A stretch of 64,000 nucleotides of DNA from Phallus indusiatus (taxonomy: Eukaryota > Basidiomycota > Agaricomycetes > Phallales > Phallaceae), in NCBI GenBank assembly GCA_027605045.1, contig JAQFWX010000003.1, forward strand, positions 62,001 to 126,000, read 5' to 3'. The notes beneath the pieces were generated by a model. It had not been told where the DNA came from. It made no database searches and saw only the letters and a program-made list of their open reading frames with translations. Numbering within the stretch: position 1 is the stretch's first letter; each line of letters begins with the position of its first letter. Of the stretch, positions 1-9,857 are shown one piece after another. The translations under genes were made by a program, and so were the position numbers.

Positions 1-133
1 ATCGTATTCGACCTATGCGAAATAAATAGGTTGTGATTGGTTTTTTGTCGAATGAACTGCATAGGGTTGTGAGTTTCATTTCTGCCGCTGACTCACGTCA
101 CGTTTGAAAACGTTTATGCCTTTCTATTGTATC

Positions 134-533
134 TATCCTATGGAGACTCTGAGAACGACTAGGAAGGCTGGATAACCTCACCCGGATTACTGATTGGTAC
201 GCGGGATGGAAAACACATTTATCGACGTTAAGTGTCCAAAACCTGGGCTTGACCTACCAGTACATTCACAGGAGTGCGTACAGATTAATACCAACGGTGA
301 CAAAGGGAGCCTTAACCCAGCGTACCTAGTAAGGAAACATCATAATAATAAGCTCGAATCGCACACAAATAGCATACGGACACGCCCCCGGAGAACGGGG
401 TCTGGGTAACAGCAAAGACTTGAAATGGTTAGGGCAAAGCATATACCACTTGAGAATCGTGGCAGGAAGAGTTTACACGTATATCTTGGACGAGGACAAT
501 GGATTCGTTGTGTCGTGCAATCTAAATTTCTAG
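134..533 (+). pseudogene. Decayed copy of the ~130-aa paralogous small-protein family (copy G)
   Basis: The best evidence is the 3' half, read in one frame from about 372 to the TAG at 531-533. It contains YGHAPGERGLGNSKDL followed by GQSIYHLRIVAGRVYTYIL. This aligns with the family's C-terminal pattern (GY-x-PxxIPEF, then Y-x-VTL, then I-x-L, then VxYxF) in the genes at 3487, 47338 and 50172. The 5' half, including an ATG at 206, lies in another frame, and I found no splice pair that joins the two cleanly. The intact relatives have no intron, so I call it a pseudogene. Downstream, near 610-635, there is a weak match to the 3' flank shared by relatives (TTGTTGAAATATGCTATA). Function is unknown. 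Confidence 0.45.
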
Positions 534-1288
534 GTTACGTTTGCATAGTTCACTTGAAATCTGTATCTGAAAATTGTTTCGTTGATTATGGAAATTTTGT
601 ATTCTTTTGTTGACCCATCATGCTATATACAAAGCAGGATTTTGATTGATATGGATTGTGTGCCATTTGAAGGTGCAAAAGTGTTTGTTTATTCTAACTG
701 AGAAGCCGTGAGCCCAAAAAAAAACAAATATCCCTGTGGTTTCTTGAAGATCAGGTGTTTGCAGAGACCGGGTTGACAATTTCTCACAAATCAAAAGCTG
801 TCTATTGCTCTGACATCTTTGACACGTACAAGTAGTGGAGGTTGTTGGAGGAAATTATTATATTGGATTTATTATTTACATACCTATGCCAAACGACAGT
901 CTACATATGTCTCCTGTCAGTACTTTGAAGTTTGATTATAGAAGTTAGTACATGACCTGAGAACCAACGGTCCCCATTCTCCAATGTGTTGCTTGATATT
1001 GACAAAAATAGTAATAAGAGTCGCGGAATCTAATTTACAGTAGTTACATATTATGTAATTAGGCGCTAAAGAATCAAGCGTTTGAACGGGGTATACAACA
1101 TACTCAGGAATCCGCCCCCGATTTCTGACAGATATTCGTGCTAGTGTCAATGAGCTAGATTTAGCGATCCAGATCCAGAATGTCATAAAAAGAACAGGGA
1201 AACACTAAATGGCTTAGAAACTTCAGATAGTATAAAAATTAAGCGAAAGGAGTTAAAGACCTTGCGGAAAAGAATCACAAAGGCGGAA
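534..1288. other. Intergenic, AT-rich
   Basis: No gene could be supported on either strand. The stretch begins with the presumed 3' flank of the decayed small-protein copy and ends at the left arm of the large inverted repeat. Confidence 0.5.
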
Positions 1289-1563
1289 TTACAGCAGTTT
1301 GCAGACTCATTTGCACTCCGACAAGTCGCGCGTCGGATGTGCAAAAAATAGGGTCGAGAAACGGAGTTTTCATGGCTCAACGGCTGATCATAAAATAGGG
1401 GTGTATTAGTAGGAAATACTCTTAAGATGTAGTTCGATTTTTTGAAACCAAAAAGTCATCATAATTGAGCAATTTAAAAAAAACCGGGTTCTCTGAGTTT
1501 ATGGGCCTTTTGGGAATGAAAGTACTAGGTGGGAAAGATTGAGTAAGCACTGCAAGTTCCTTA

Positions 1564-1643
1564 TGGCTCAGTGGTTTAATTGCTGCTGTCGCTTATCCTA
1601 TTTTTCGGAGGTCACTAGTTCGATTCTGGGGTGTCCCTTTTTT
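1564..1643 (+). repeat. tRNA-derived (SINE-like) Pol III unit, left arm
   Basis: An A-box match, TGGCTCAGTGG (1564-1574), is followed 43 bases later by a B-box match, GTTCGATTC (1618-1626), and then by a T6 run at 1638-1643 that could terminate Pol III. The spacing fits a tRNA gene. No acceptor stem forms between the sequence just upstream of the A box and that after the B box, so a functional tRNA is unlikely. A tRNA-derived SINE head or dead tRNA is the better reading. Confidence 0.5.
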
Positions 1644-1799
1644 GTTCAAGATCATTTTCCACTGCACTTAGTACTGAGTTCAAAAAAAAAAATTCCATAA
1701 AAATTATATATGTCTTTCATAATATTTTACGAGATCTCAAGTGTCATTGAAATCTGGAGACAATTTTTTGTGAAGAAAAAAAAAATTTCTAAGATATCG

Positions 1800-1881
1800 A
1801 AAAAGGTGAAGTGTCCCAGAATCGAACTAGTGACCTCCGAAAAATAGGATAAGCGACAGCAGCAATTAAACCACTGAGCCA
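1800..1881 (-). repeat. tRNA-derived (SINE-like) Pol III unit, right arm
   Basis: This is the mirror copy of the left-arm unit, with the A box at 1871-1881 and the B box at 1819-1827 on the minus strand. It is followed by T5 (plus-strand A5 at 1800-1804), so its 3' flank differs from the left copy. The two units converge on the central spacer. Confidence 0.5.
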
Positions 1882-2156
1882 TAAGGAACTTGCAGTGCTT
1901 ACTCAATCTTTCCCACCTAGTACTTTCATTCCCAAAAGGCCCATAAACTCAGAGAACCCGGTTTTTTTTAAATTGCTCAATTATGATGACTTTTTGGTTT
2001 CAAAAAATCGAACTACATCTTAAGAGTATTTCCTACTAATACACCCCTATTTTATGATCAGCCGTTGAGCCATGAAAACTCCGTTTCTCGACCCTATTTT
2101 TTGCACATCCGACGCGCGACTTGTCGGAGTGCAAATGAGTCTGCAAACTGCTGTAA

Positions 2157-3303
2157 CAACCCTCCGATAAGTCAATGCTATAAATAATTTCCATTTTTTT
2201 GTGAACCCATTTTCCGTGAACACGCATACATGAGGGTCGAAGTTGCGTAGTGGCCCAATTAGAGTATTTCTTTACGGCCGCGCGATTCCACTAGACGGGA
2301 ACAGACGTCGGTGTTTTCTTCGTGCCGTGCTGGCGCCCTCGTTTTCGACTGCGCAAAAAAATTGATTCCGTGGAGTCTAGGCCTGAAGTTCTGAACATGG
2401 TGCTTATTAAGCGGTCTTTCCTCAGTCGAGCTTTATTGTCTTTCTACTGGCGTTCCCGTCTGCATAACGTGTCAACGTTGATTGAAATGCTTTCCCTTTT
2501 CTGGCACCCTGGAACTCAGGCAAGACATGCCAAAATATAATAATTGTAAAGCTACACTATTAGTTCTTCATATATCTCGTTTTTTTAAACGACAGATAGA
2601 GAAATCCTGTCAGGCTAAATTGTTAAAGGAAAGCAAGGACAGGATGCACTAATCTGATTGTTAAACATCATAACATCCCAATCTCGGTATTAACCATGTT
2701 CCGAGATATTGAATATGCCAGTAAGAAATGAACCAGAAGAATGCCATCGCTACAAGGTAATTTTCTCGCCAGACAGTTTAGTCCTATTTACTAAGGAGTA
2801 TACATATGCAAAAAGGTACGGACCGGGGCCTTATTGTACTGCTCCTTTGATGGAACATAGACTACAAGCCCCTTACCATTCCAAATAAATCCCACTGCAG
2901 TAAAACTCTGAAGTTTGAGAGACGATGGAATGTATTTTCTCAGAACGTGTTTGTCCTTTATAGCCTACAGGGCTCTCAGAGTCTCAACGTCGATGGTCAT
3001 GACAATTTTCGGTTGATGCCGCATATAATCATACCACGACTAGAAGATGTCAAAAGTAGTGAACGATATATAGATTCCCTCAGTAAAATTCGCTAGAAAT
3101 CTCTTGAAGTATCACACAGGATGTCTAACACACGTGTATATACAGATAATACCCGGAAAAGGGGCCTTGTTTGTGCCTCAAAGATGGGGTTAGACATTAA
3201 CCTTATGAATTAACTTTCTTCTATTCGGACCATCATGACAGTTGAGTAATCATTCCCCCTGATATGTGAGCTTTTTTTGCGAATTTTGTCGACTCATAGA
3301 AAT
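2157..3303. other. Intergenic upstream of small-protein copy A
   Basis: Short open frames occur on both strands but none has splice signals, a family match or a plausible promoter. Nothing else recognisable was seen. Confidence 0.5.
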
Positions 3304-3313
3304 GCATAAAAGG
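3304..3313 (+). promoter_or_regulatory. TATA-like element shared by family members
   Basis: GCATAAAAGG followed by CGTC lies 174 bp upstream of the ATG of copy A. The same block sits 138 bp upstream of the 47338 gene and, as GCATAAAAAGG, 142 bp upstream of the 50172 gene. This indicates a conserved core promoter. Confidence 0.55.
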
Positions 3314-3486
3314 CGTCCATACGTTCCCTGGTCAAGTCGCAACTTTCATTTGCATCTGCAAGTCCTCCAAACTCGCAAACTTTCTTCAAATTTACTCACA
3401 CAACTGCTACTTCAACCGCCTCTGCTAACTAGCTGTATGTCAGCTCTAACTTCTACCCTTAAATTTTTTTAACCTGCCAGCACTAG

Positions 3487-3897
3487 ATGTCTATTGTAAC
3501 TCGTGAGAAATTGTTGGAACTGTATCCGTCAGACAAGGAAGAAATCCTCTAGCTCACTGATCAACATATTGACGGAATCAACAATTTCTTGAACGGGGGG
3601 ACATCCAACTTGGAGCTTACGTGCCCGCCAGACAAGTGTACCATTACAGTCACCGTGACCCCCGGCGGTCACCAGATAAAGACGACCAAAGCCGAGACCG
3701 AGGGCGGTGGCGATGGAGTAGCTTCAGGGGCATTTGGCTACAAACCCGGCGAAATTCCCAAATTTAACAACGGAATCGACTATGAATTGACATTAGAAAC
3801 CAACTACATTATCCTCGAGGCTCGGGGAGTCAAGTACACCTTTCTTCAGCAAGGTTCGAGCGTTGCGCCGAGCACCACAAGGGGAAAGTTCGTGTAA
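3487..3897 (+). pseudogene. Small-protein family copy A with one in-frame stop
   Basis: An ATG at 3487 opens a frame that reads MSIVTREKLLELYPSDKEEI, then Leu, then TAG at 3550-3552. It continues without another break for 115 codons to the stop at 3895-3897. The part before the stop matches the family N-terminus (MSLT-x-E-x-L-x-x-x-YPED). The part after it carries INNFLNGG, GYKPGEIPKF and GVKYTF, all family landmarks. Without the stop it would be about 136 residues. No signal peptide or membrane segment is seen. It is either a recent single-base nonsense allele, a sequencing error, or a gene that starts at a later codon or reads through. Function is unknown. The TATA-like block and 3' flank match those of intact relatives. 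Confidence 0.7.
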
Positions 3898-4305
3898 ATT
3901 GTTCCAGTAGTTTTGAGTTACAACTTTGTTGTATGACATGACCTTTTGAGGCCATGTGAATTTTGTAGTCCTTTGTTGAAATATGCTATATGTGTTTATA
4001 GTTTGTTCTCTCGCTGTGATCACTAGGCTTCTCAAAATGATCAACTTTCGACTGCTAAATTTCGGAGCCCATTAAAGCCTCATTGAATAAAGCCAAAATT
4101 CCATTGCATCACTGCTTTAGTAAATACGTTCAATTCCTCGCCTTGAATAGAATTGGGTCTGTAACGATCGGTCTTCCTACTACTCGTCATATGCCGTCAG
4201 GCAAAATACCCGGTATTCGCCAATGCAATGTGCCAAAATGTGCCTTGACGAATGGATAAGGCTTTTGTAGTATGAAAATAACAGTGCGACCTAGTGGTCG
4301 ACGCG
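3898..4305. other. 3' flank of copy A and upstream region of the CCCH gene
   Basis: TTGTTGAAATATGCTATATG near 3973 is shared with the 3' flank of the 47338 gene. No gene is seen in the rest. Confidence 0.5.
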
Positions 4306-4312
4306 TATAAAA
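4306..4312 (+). promoter_or_regulatory. TATA box of the TPR/CCCH gene
   Basis: TATAAAA lies 53 bp upstream of the ATG at 4359. Confidence 0.5.
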
Positions 4313-4358
4313 CGCGCTGTGTGACGAGAGTGACATCGCGTAAAGTTCTTTGTCTTCC

Positions 4359-5830
4359 ATGTCAACGACGACACCTCTCAAAAATGTGTCAACTCCACAA
4401 AGTCCAGAAGACATCAAAGCTCTAATGGAAGCACGAGTAAATGCGAGAATAGCCGCACACGAAAAATCAAAGGAGAAGGCTGAAGAATTGAAAAATAATG
4501 TATGTCCTTCTAAGATGTAGATGATGTTCGATGACCCTTTGTTTTCTGACGAAGATTGGGACAGGGAAATGAACTTTTCAAAGAAGGAAGTTACGAGGAA
4601 GCTGCCGCGCTCTACCTCGAAGCATACTCTCTGAATTTCACCGAGGTCAACTATCTTTCTAACTTTGCGGCAGCCTTATTGAAAATGGAAAGGTGAGTGT
4701 GGTAACAATGAACTACATAAATCTCGCTCCTAGACGATTTACTGCAGGTATGACGATGTCGAAAAATGGGCAACCATTGGCTTACAGATACAGCCGAAGC
4801 ACTTGAAAGCCCGATATCGTCGTCTGCAAGCTAGGAAAGAACAAGGACTCTATCGAAGCGCACTCGCAGGTGAACTCCGTGTCATGTCCACTTTTTTGCG
4901 TTCCACTGACCCGGTACGCAGATGCGAAAGCTTTGTTGAGAATTGATTCCGGTTGCGTCGAAGCAAAGAAAGAAATTAAAGAGCTCAAATCACAGTTGCA
5001 ATGCGATGAATACGATGATTCAGATGATGAATTTGGTGACTTCCCGGATGAAAATCACGGCTACCCCACTTTTTCTCCGGAAGATTGGACAGATTCTGAA
5101 GACTCGCGCATGACTGGAAATGGGATACCATGCAGGCATTACAATCATCTCGGATGTCTGCGAGGCGCGGAATGCAAATTTTCCCATGCGCTAGACGATT
5201 TTTGTGTCAGAGATCGCCTGTAAGTTGTATACGTTTATGTTCTCAAAGGCAAATACACACGCTGAGTATGAATAGGGGAAAAAATGTTTGCATCTTTTAT
5301 CTGGTTGATAATTGCAAATTCGGAGACGACAAGTGCAATTATTCGCATTCTCGTGCTGCGTTACCCCCATCTGGTTGGTGGGATAATCCGAGGGACGTAG
5401 AACAAATAGCGGAAGAATTAAGGCTGAAAGGAAAGACTGGCGTTCTTAGGAGAGAAATTGTTAATTTGCGAAAGTCCTACTGGCGGGTGGTAGACAAGGA
5501 GCGAAACAACCCTGATCCCCCGCAAAAATCCAAACCAGCCAAGTCATCGTCGTCGAAAGGTAAAAAAGGTAAAAAGAAAAGCAAGGCTAGGGGTAAAAGA
5601 AACCCCTCTCGCGGGGAATTCTTCGGTAATGCGCTCTTTGAGTCTTCCGATGACGAGTTCGTTGGGATGGGCTGTTGTGGGTTTTCTCACGAGGATGTAA
5701 TGGAATTGATGTCTCAAGGAGTAAAGCCTTGGGATTCCGATGCAGAGGTTCGTTGGCCTTCATCTCTTTCTCTTATAACCCTTGACCATCATCCATTTAG
5801 GACGTTCTCGCTGTTCTCAATGGATATTAA
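4359..5830 (+). CDS. TPR and double CCCH zinc-finger protein
   Basis: Six exons (4359-4499, 4565-4692, 4748-4869, 4922-5219, 5276-5747, 5801-5830) give 396 residues in frame. The N-terminal third has TPR-like helices (GNELFKEGSYEEAAALYLEA, then YDDVEKWATIGLQIQPKHLKA). An acidic linker follows, and then two CCCH zinc fingers: C-x7-C-x5-C-x3-H in CRHYNHLGCLRGAECKFSH and C-x7-C-x6-C-x3-H in CIFYLVDNCKFGDDKCNYSH. A Lys/Ser-rich basic tract and a short acidic C-terminal tail follow. CCCH fingers usually bind RNA and TPRs bind proteins, so a role in RNA metabolism is inferred. I do not recognise a named orthologue. The start is the first ATG after a TATA box 53 bp upstream. Confidence 0.85.
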
Positions 5831-6494
5831 TGAGTGAAAACGCTTCTCCGAGTCGCCGTTATACTTCACTGAAATCGAAATAAATAATGAAACAGGCCCA
5901 GCTCATGACGATACATTATGACATATCATACTATATTCTTTTGAATTTCAAATGCAACTAGCATATCGACAAGCATGCATCCAAAATCGTTAGTTTATCA
6001 TTCTACAATAATAATCATATTATACTATTAGATCGGATCTTGCGGGAACGCACATGCGTATTACATACCCAATGTGAGCACTTCAACTGTAACCGGCAAT
6101 TTGGAACGAACCAGTGCGCTGATCAGGGATAAATGATTACCTGCGGTTATAACTTGATTCCGCAAAAGTAAGCCAACTGTTCTAAGAATTCAGAAATGGG
6201 GCTCTTTTTTTAAGTTGCCAATGTTGGCACCCAATCGGAAGACTTGAGGAATGCGTGAGTTCAAGGTTTAGAATTTAGATACCAAGATCGAACGACTTTG
6301 TAGAAGTATATCTGTTAAATATCAGCCGAGTCGAAGAGCCGATTACACTTGGTTCTAAACCTCCGGTATCAGCAATCGAGCTGACTCATTACATAAAGGA
6401 ATTATTTTTAACACTTCCATGAAACCGGCAGAAGATCCATCCGGCGGCCCACCGTTACTCAAAGATGGCTACGGTCACTCTGCATACGCGAGCA
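5831..6494. other. Intergenic upstream of the PsiD-like gene
   Basis: No gene is seen. At 6214-6245 there is a TGCCAA-N2-TTGGCA block with an adjacent CCAAT that recurs 3' of the decarboxylase at about 8200-8230. Confidence 0.5.
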
Positions 6495-6500
6495 TATAAA
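6495..6500 (+). promoter_or_regulatory. TATA box of the PsiD-like gene
   Basis: TATAAA lies 122 bp before the ATG at 6622. Confidence 0.5.
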
Positions 6501-6621
6501 GCGTATATTTTGACTCAGGTTCTCCAATTTTGTCATTTTTTTTTTTACTTAAAAAATGTGGTAACGATTTTACTTATACCTCAGACTCAGAACTAACATT
6601 TCCTCTAGACCTCCCACATAC

Positions 6622-7951
6622 ATGTCTAACATCTTGCGACCTTCAGCCGAATCTTTCAGGAGAGCAGGATGGATCGCTGCCAACAGGAAACCTCTTCTCA
6701 CCTACATTAGTTCATTAATCACATCCGCTGAAAACAGTGATGATGATGAAGAACTGCTTCCTCCCGTTAGACAATTCATAGAAAAGGACCCCACTGTCTT
6801 CGCGGATTTTGTCAGAATGTTTGAAGGCGCAACCGAAACAGAATCCGCCGTATGATGTCTTTTTGGTTAGGTCTTGTTGGTTTCTAAATATTTTTCTCTA
6901 GCCTCGGGGATATGAAGACTTGATCAGAATATTCAATAAAATATTCCGTCGAGCACCCACTTTTGGTAACCTTGGTCTCCCTGTCTACATGATCATGGTC
7001 CAAAACATGAACACGAAGGGTGGATTTTCCGCCTACACCAAAACAGTTGTTAATGATCATTTCAAGAAGATGCTCGAAACATGGGTTTTCTATCTTAATT
7101 CCAAAGACTCCCGTCACGTCCTCACGGACGTCGAAGATGGTGGATGGTTTAGTTCAAATGCCATGAGGAGCTTGATGGCGGAATACCCGGAACGCTCATT
7201 TGAACAAGTATTTATCTGCGATTCCAATGAAGAATACTATGGTTTCACATCCTTCGAGGACTTCTTCATCCGTCGTTACCGGGAGCCTGAGACTGATCGT
7301 CCCACGGGGCCTCTTGACGATCTGCGCCTGATCAGTGCTCCCTGTGAATCCACGACATATGCATACCAGCAAGACGTTCAGCTTATTGATAAACTCTTCA
7401 TTAAGGACGAGAAGTACTCCCTTTTACACCTGTTGGCCGACGACCCCTACACACCAGAATTCGTCGGCGGAAGCATACTTCAAGGATTCCTTAACACGAC
7501 GGGATACCACCGCTGGCACTCTCCAGTCAATGGAGTCGTCAAGAAAGTTGTTTCTGTTCCAGGAACCTACTTTGTTCAAGCACCTAACACGATTGACTCT
7601 ATTATCCCACCTCCCGAATCTGAGGAACTCCCTCCTTACTTGAGATCACTCAGATTCTTCGCCAACACCAACACTCGCATGCTTATCTTCATAAAGGCAG
7701 ACAACACCAACCTAGGTCTTGTTTGTTTCATCGCCATCGGAATGACCGAGATTTCCAGTTGCGAGGCCACCGTTTATGAAGGTCAACATGTCGTGCGGGG
7801 AGATGAGCTGGGCACATTCCACTTTGGTGGATCCTCTTGTGCGCTTGTTTTCCGTGCTGCTGCGAAGGTGGCTGTTAGGCCAGAATATATAAAACCTGGC
7901 GCTGTGCTCAGAATCAACGAGGTTATCGCTGATGCGCCCTTGGCCTCCTAG
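6622..7951 (+). CDS. PsiD-like pyruvoyl-dependent L-tryptophan (aromatic amino acid) decarboxylase
   Basis: Two exons (6622-6849 and 6902-7951) encode 425 residues. The protein resembles fungal PsiD, the phosphatidylserine-decarboxylase-fold enzyme that turns tryptophan into tryptamine, along its whole length. Shared blocks are the N-terminal ESFRxxGW, LGxPVYMIM, FSAxTxxxxNxHFKK, YHRWHxPVNG, GMTEISxCEATVxEGQHV and the C-terminal RINEVxA. The self-cleavage site is intact as FHFGGSS at about residues 382-388. The second Ser (about 388) corresponds to PsiD Ser404, which becomes the pyruvoyl group. The length is close to PsiD (439). It lacks the membrane-targeting segment of true Psd enzymes, so it is probably cytosolic. 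Substrate is inferred from family; related fungal enzymes outside psilocybin pathways exist. No psiK or psiM homologue lies in the window. Confidence 0.88.
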
Positions 7952-8815
7952 GGCAGCCCGGAGACATTGGAATTAACGAAAGCAGACGTGGTACATGGGT
8001 TTTCGCTTGTATCAAAGAAAACACATACTACTGTAATACAAATTTAGCCCTTGCTCATATGAGATTACAAAGAATCTTGCTTGTCCCTATTATCTCTTGC
8101 AGAACTTGAGATATAGCATAAAATAACTCAATGGATAGAAGCACGAATGAGACTATAAAAAAATGCATTTATCGGTGGCGCGCGTACCTCGGGCCTCAAT
8201 TTGCCAAAGTTGGCATCCAATCAGAAGATGTATCCAATATGCGTATTCCAATGTCGTAATATTCAGATAAAGCGACTGTTCAACAGTTCTGGACAGTCTG
8301 GAGAATGTAAATATCAATTCTCAATTACTAATTGACCCACGTCCCTTATTTTGCTTTCGTTACCAGAATTTCTCGGCATTCTTCCGTCTTCTTCGAATTG
8401 CACGCACGTCGCTGTCAGGTGATAAAGACCTTAGGGTACTAGTACTTAAATGATGCAACCAGCGTAGCACGATACCGTCGGTATCCCGTGAAGATACGCC
8501 AGACTTTTGACGGAGGACAAAAACACAATGAACGAGAGCTCGAGAGAATGTGGCTGATACCAGAGTTTCTGGGTAGAGATAAAGCTATCATTCTCCCCAA
8601 GTGACATCATAGAAGCTGGAGTTCCGCCCTAAATTTAGATTGAGGAATATATTAGACTCTTCCCACTGAAAGCACAGTTGGACGAACCAGATGTTACGAA
8701 AGGTCAACAGGTTCAGGGTTTAGATTTTAGGGTTTGATGTCTGACACTGGGAACAACCGCTGTGACTCGCTTCAAAAGTCACACAGCGAAAACCGCGTGG
8801 CACTCCGAACTTAAA
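7952..8815. other. Intergenic
   Basis: The 3' flank of the decarboxylase, a second copy of the TGCCAA/TTGGCA-CCAAT block (about 8200-8230), and the upstream region of the SRPBCC gene. No gene is seen. Confidence 0.5.
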
Positions 8816-9428
8816 ATGCTTGACTCGCAATCATCCGTCGTAACTGTCATTAGTGAAATTGAAATCGACGCACCCATTGGGCTGGTATGGACCACCATCC
8901 TTGACTTCCCATCTTATACAGAATGGAATCCATTCGTGCGCCGCCAAGTCATAATGGACGCTTCGTGGAAGAACCCTCTTCCAGACCAAAAGCCGGTAGT
9001 AGGATCCAATATCAAGATGACAGTTCCCGTACCACCTGCGGTTGGCATGACTGATCCAAGTCAAGTCAACGGCTCGACGAAAGAAGTTGTCACATATCTG
9101 AACGAGGACACGAAGACAGTCATCTGGGACTTGGTTTCTCCTCCGTGGTTTTTGAGGACAAGAAGGGAGCAAACAGTCGTTGAGATCAACAAAGATGGAA
9201 GAACAATGGTGAAATACAGTTCTGTTGAAGTGGGCGTTTCTTTCTTTCAGCGAGATCCTGATTGTACTGGTACTGATCTTCCTTTTAATTCTCAAGGTCA
9301 TGAACGGGGTCGGTGCGTGGATAATCAAATGGCTCCTGTTCAAACGGCTCCAAAAGGCGATGGATGCTGTGTCAGAAGGGCTGAAGAGTTATACGGAGAC
9401 AAAGGCAGGAGAACATAGAGTAAACTAA
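8816..9428 (+). CDS. SRPBCC (START-like/polyketide cyclase-like) ligand-binding protein
   Basis: Exons 8816-9229 and 9297-9428 encode 181 residues. A 67-nt intron is required: the frame that runs on past 9230 loses all similarity. The spliced form reads YSSVEV, then MNGVGAWIIKWLL, then DAVSEGLKSYTE, the usual SRPBCC end with a long C-terminal helix. The N-terminus has the family signature IDAPIGLVWTTILDFPSYTE followed by WNPF. The fold is a single helix-grip barrel that binds hydrophobic ligands. No catalytic residues can be assigned. There is no signal peptide. It sits 0.9 kb after the decarboxylase on the same strand, but a shared pathway is only a guess. An ATG at 8816 is the first in frame. 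Confidence 0.8.
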
Positions 9429-9857
9429 ATTCAAAACCGAATCTTAACGAAGTTCCGATTACAATGCGGTGCGTGTGTGAAAGATTGGCTGTGTCGGTCA
9501 AACTTTTGTCGATTGCGGCAACCCTGCTACTCACTGGTACTCAAGCCTCTGGGTTTCGCTCGTATGACTACGACATGGTCTGTAAAAGAAAATAACACAT
9601 GACCTAGATTCACGCCAAAACACCCAATTAGCGAAGGACCTGGCGCTACATCGTTGTTAATTGGTGTCACTGCTTTTCTCTATAATTAGCACTAGCACTA
9701 AATGCCGGACAAGTAACGATCATTATTCGCAACAACGCTCAGTTACTATCTCAGCTCGAGCCAACTCACGATATGTCGCCACTTACATAAACAACCGAGT
9801 AGTAACACGCTGTCAGCTCAATAAACCCCAATTTATCAGATTGAACCTGGACCACAA
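9429..9857. other. Intergenic
   Basis: No gene supported. A short open frame at 9661-9861 has no Met-initiated family match. Confidence 0.5.

Larger units (their letters stand above)
1289..2156. repeat. Perfect long inverted repeat: 342-bp arms, 184-bp spacer
   Basis: Bases 1289-1630 and 1815-2156 are reverse complements of each other, with no mismatch or gap found by eye (paired positions always sum to 3445). The spacer, 1631-1814, is AT-rich and contains no ORF. Identity stops abruptly at both ends. The arms contain no credible protein. Each carries a tRNA-like Pol III promoter pointing into the spacer. A perfect palindrome of this size is either very recent or an assembly or fold-back artefact. 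Confidence 0.9.

Noticed and set aside
1564..1643. Functional tRNA gene
   Set aside because: A and B boxes are good but no acceptor stem pairs and the anticodon arm is not convincing.
9225..9296. Hydrophobic segment (LIVLVLIFLLIL) in the SRPBCC gene
   Set aside because: It is translated only if the 67-nt intron is retained. Splicing it out gives the normal family ending.
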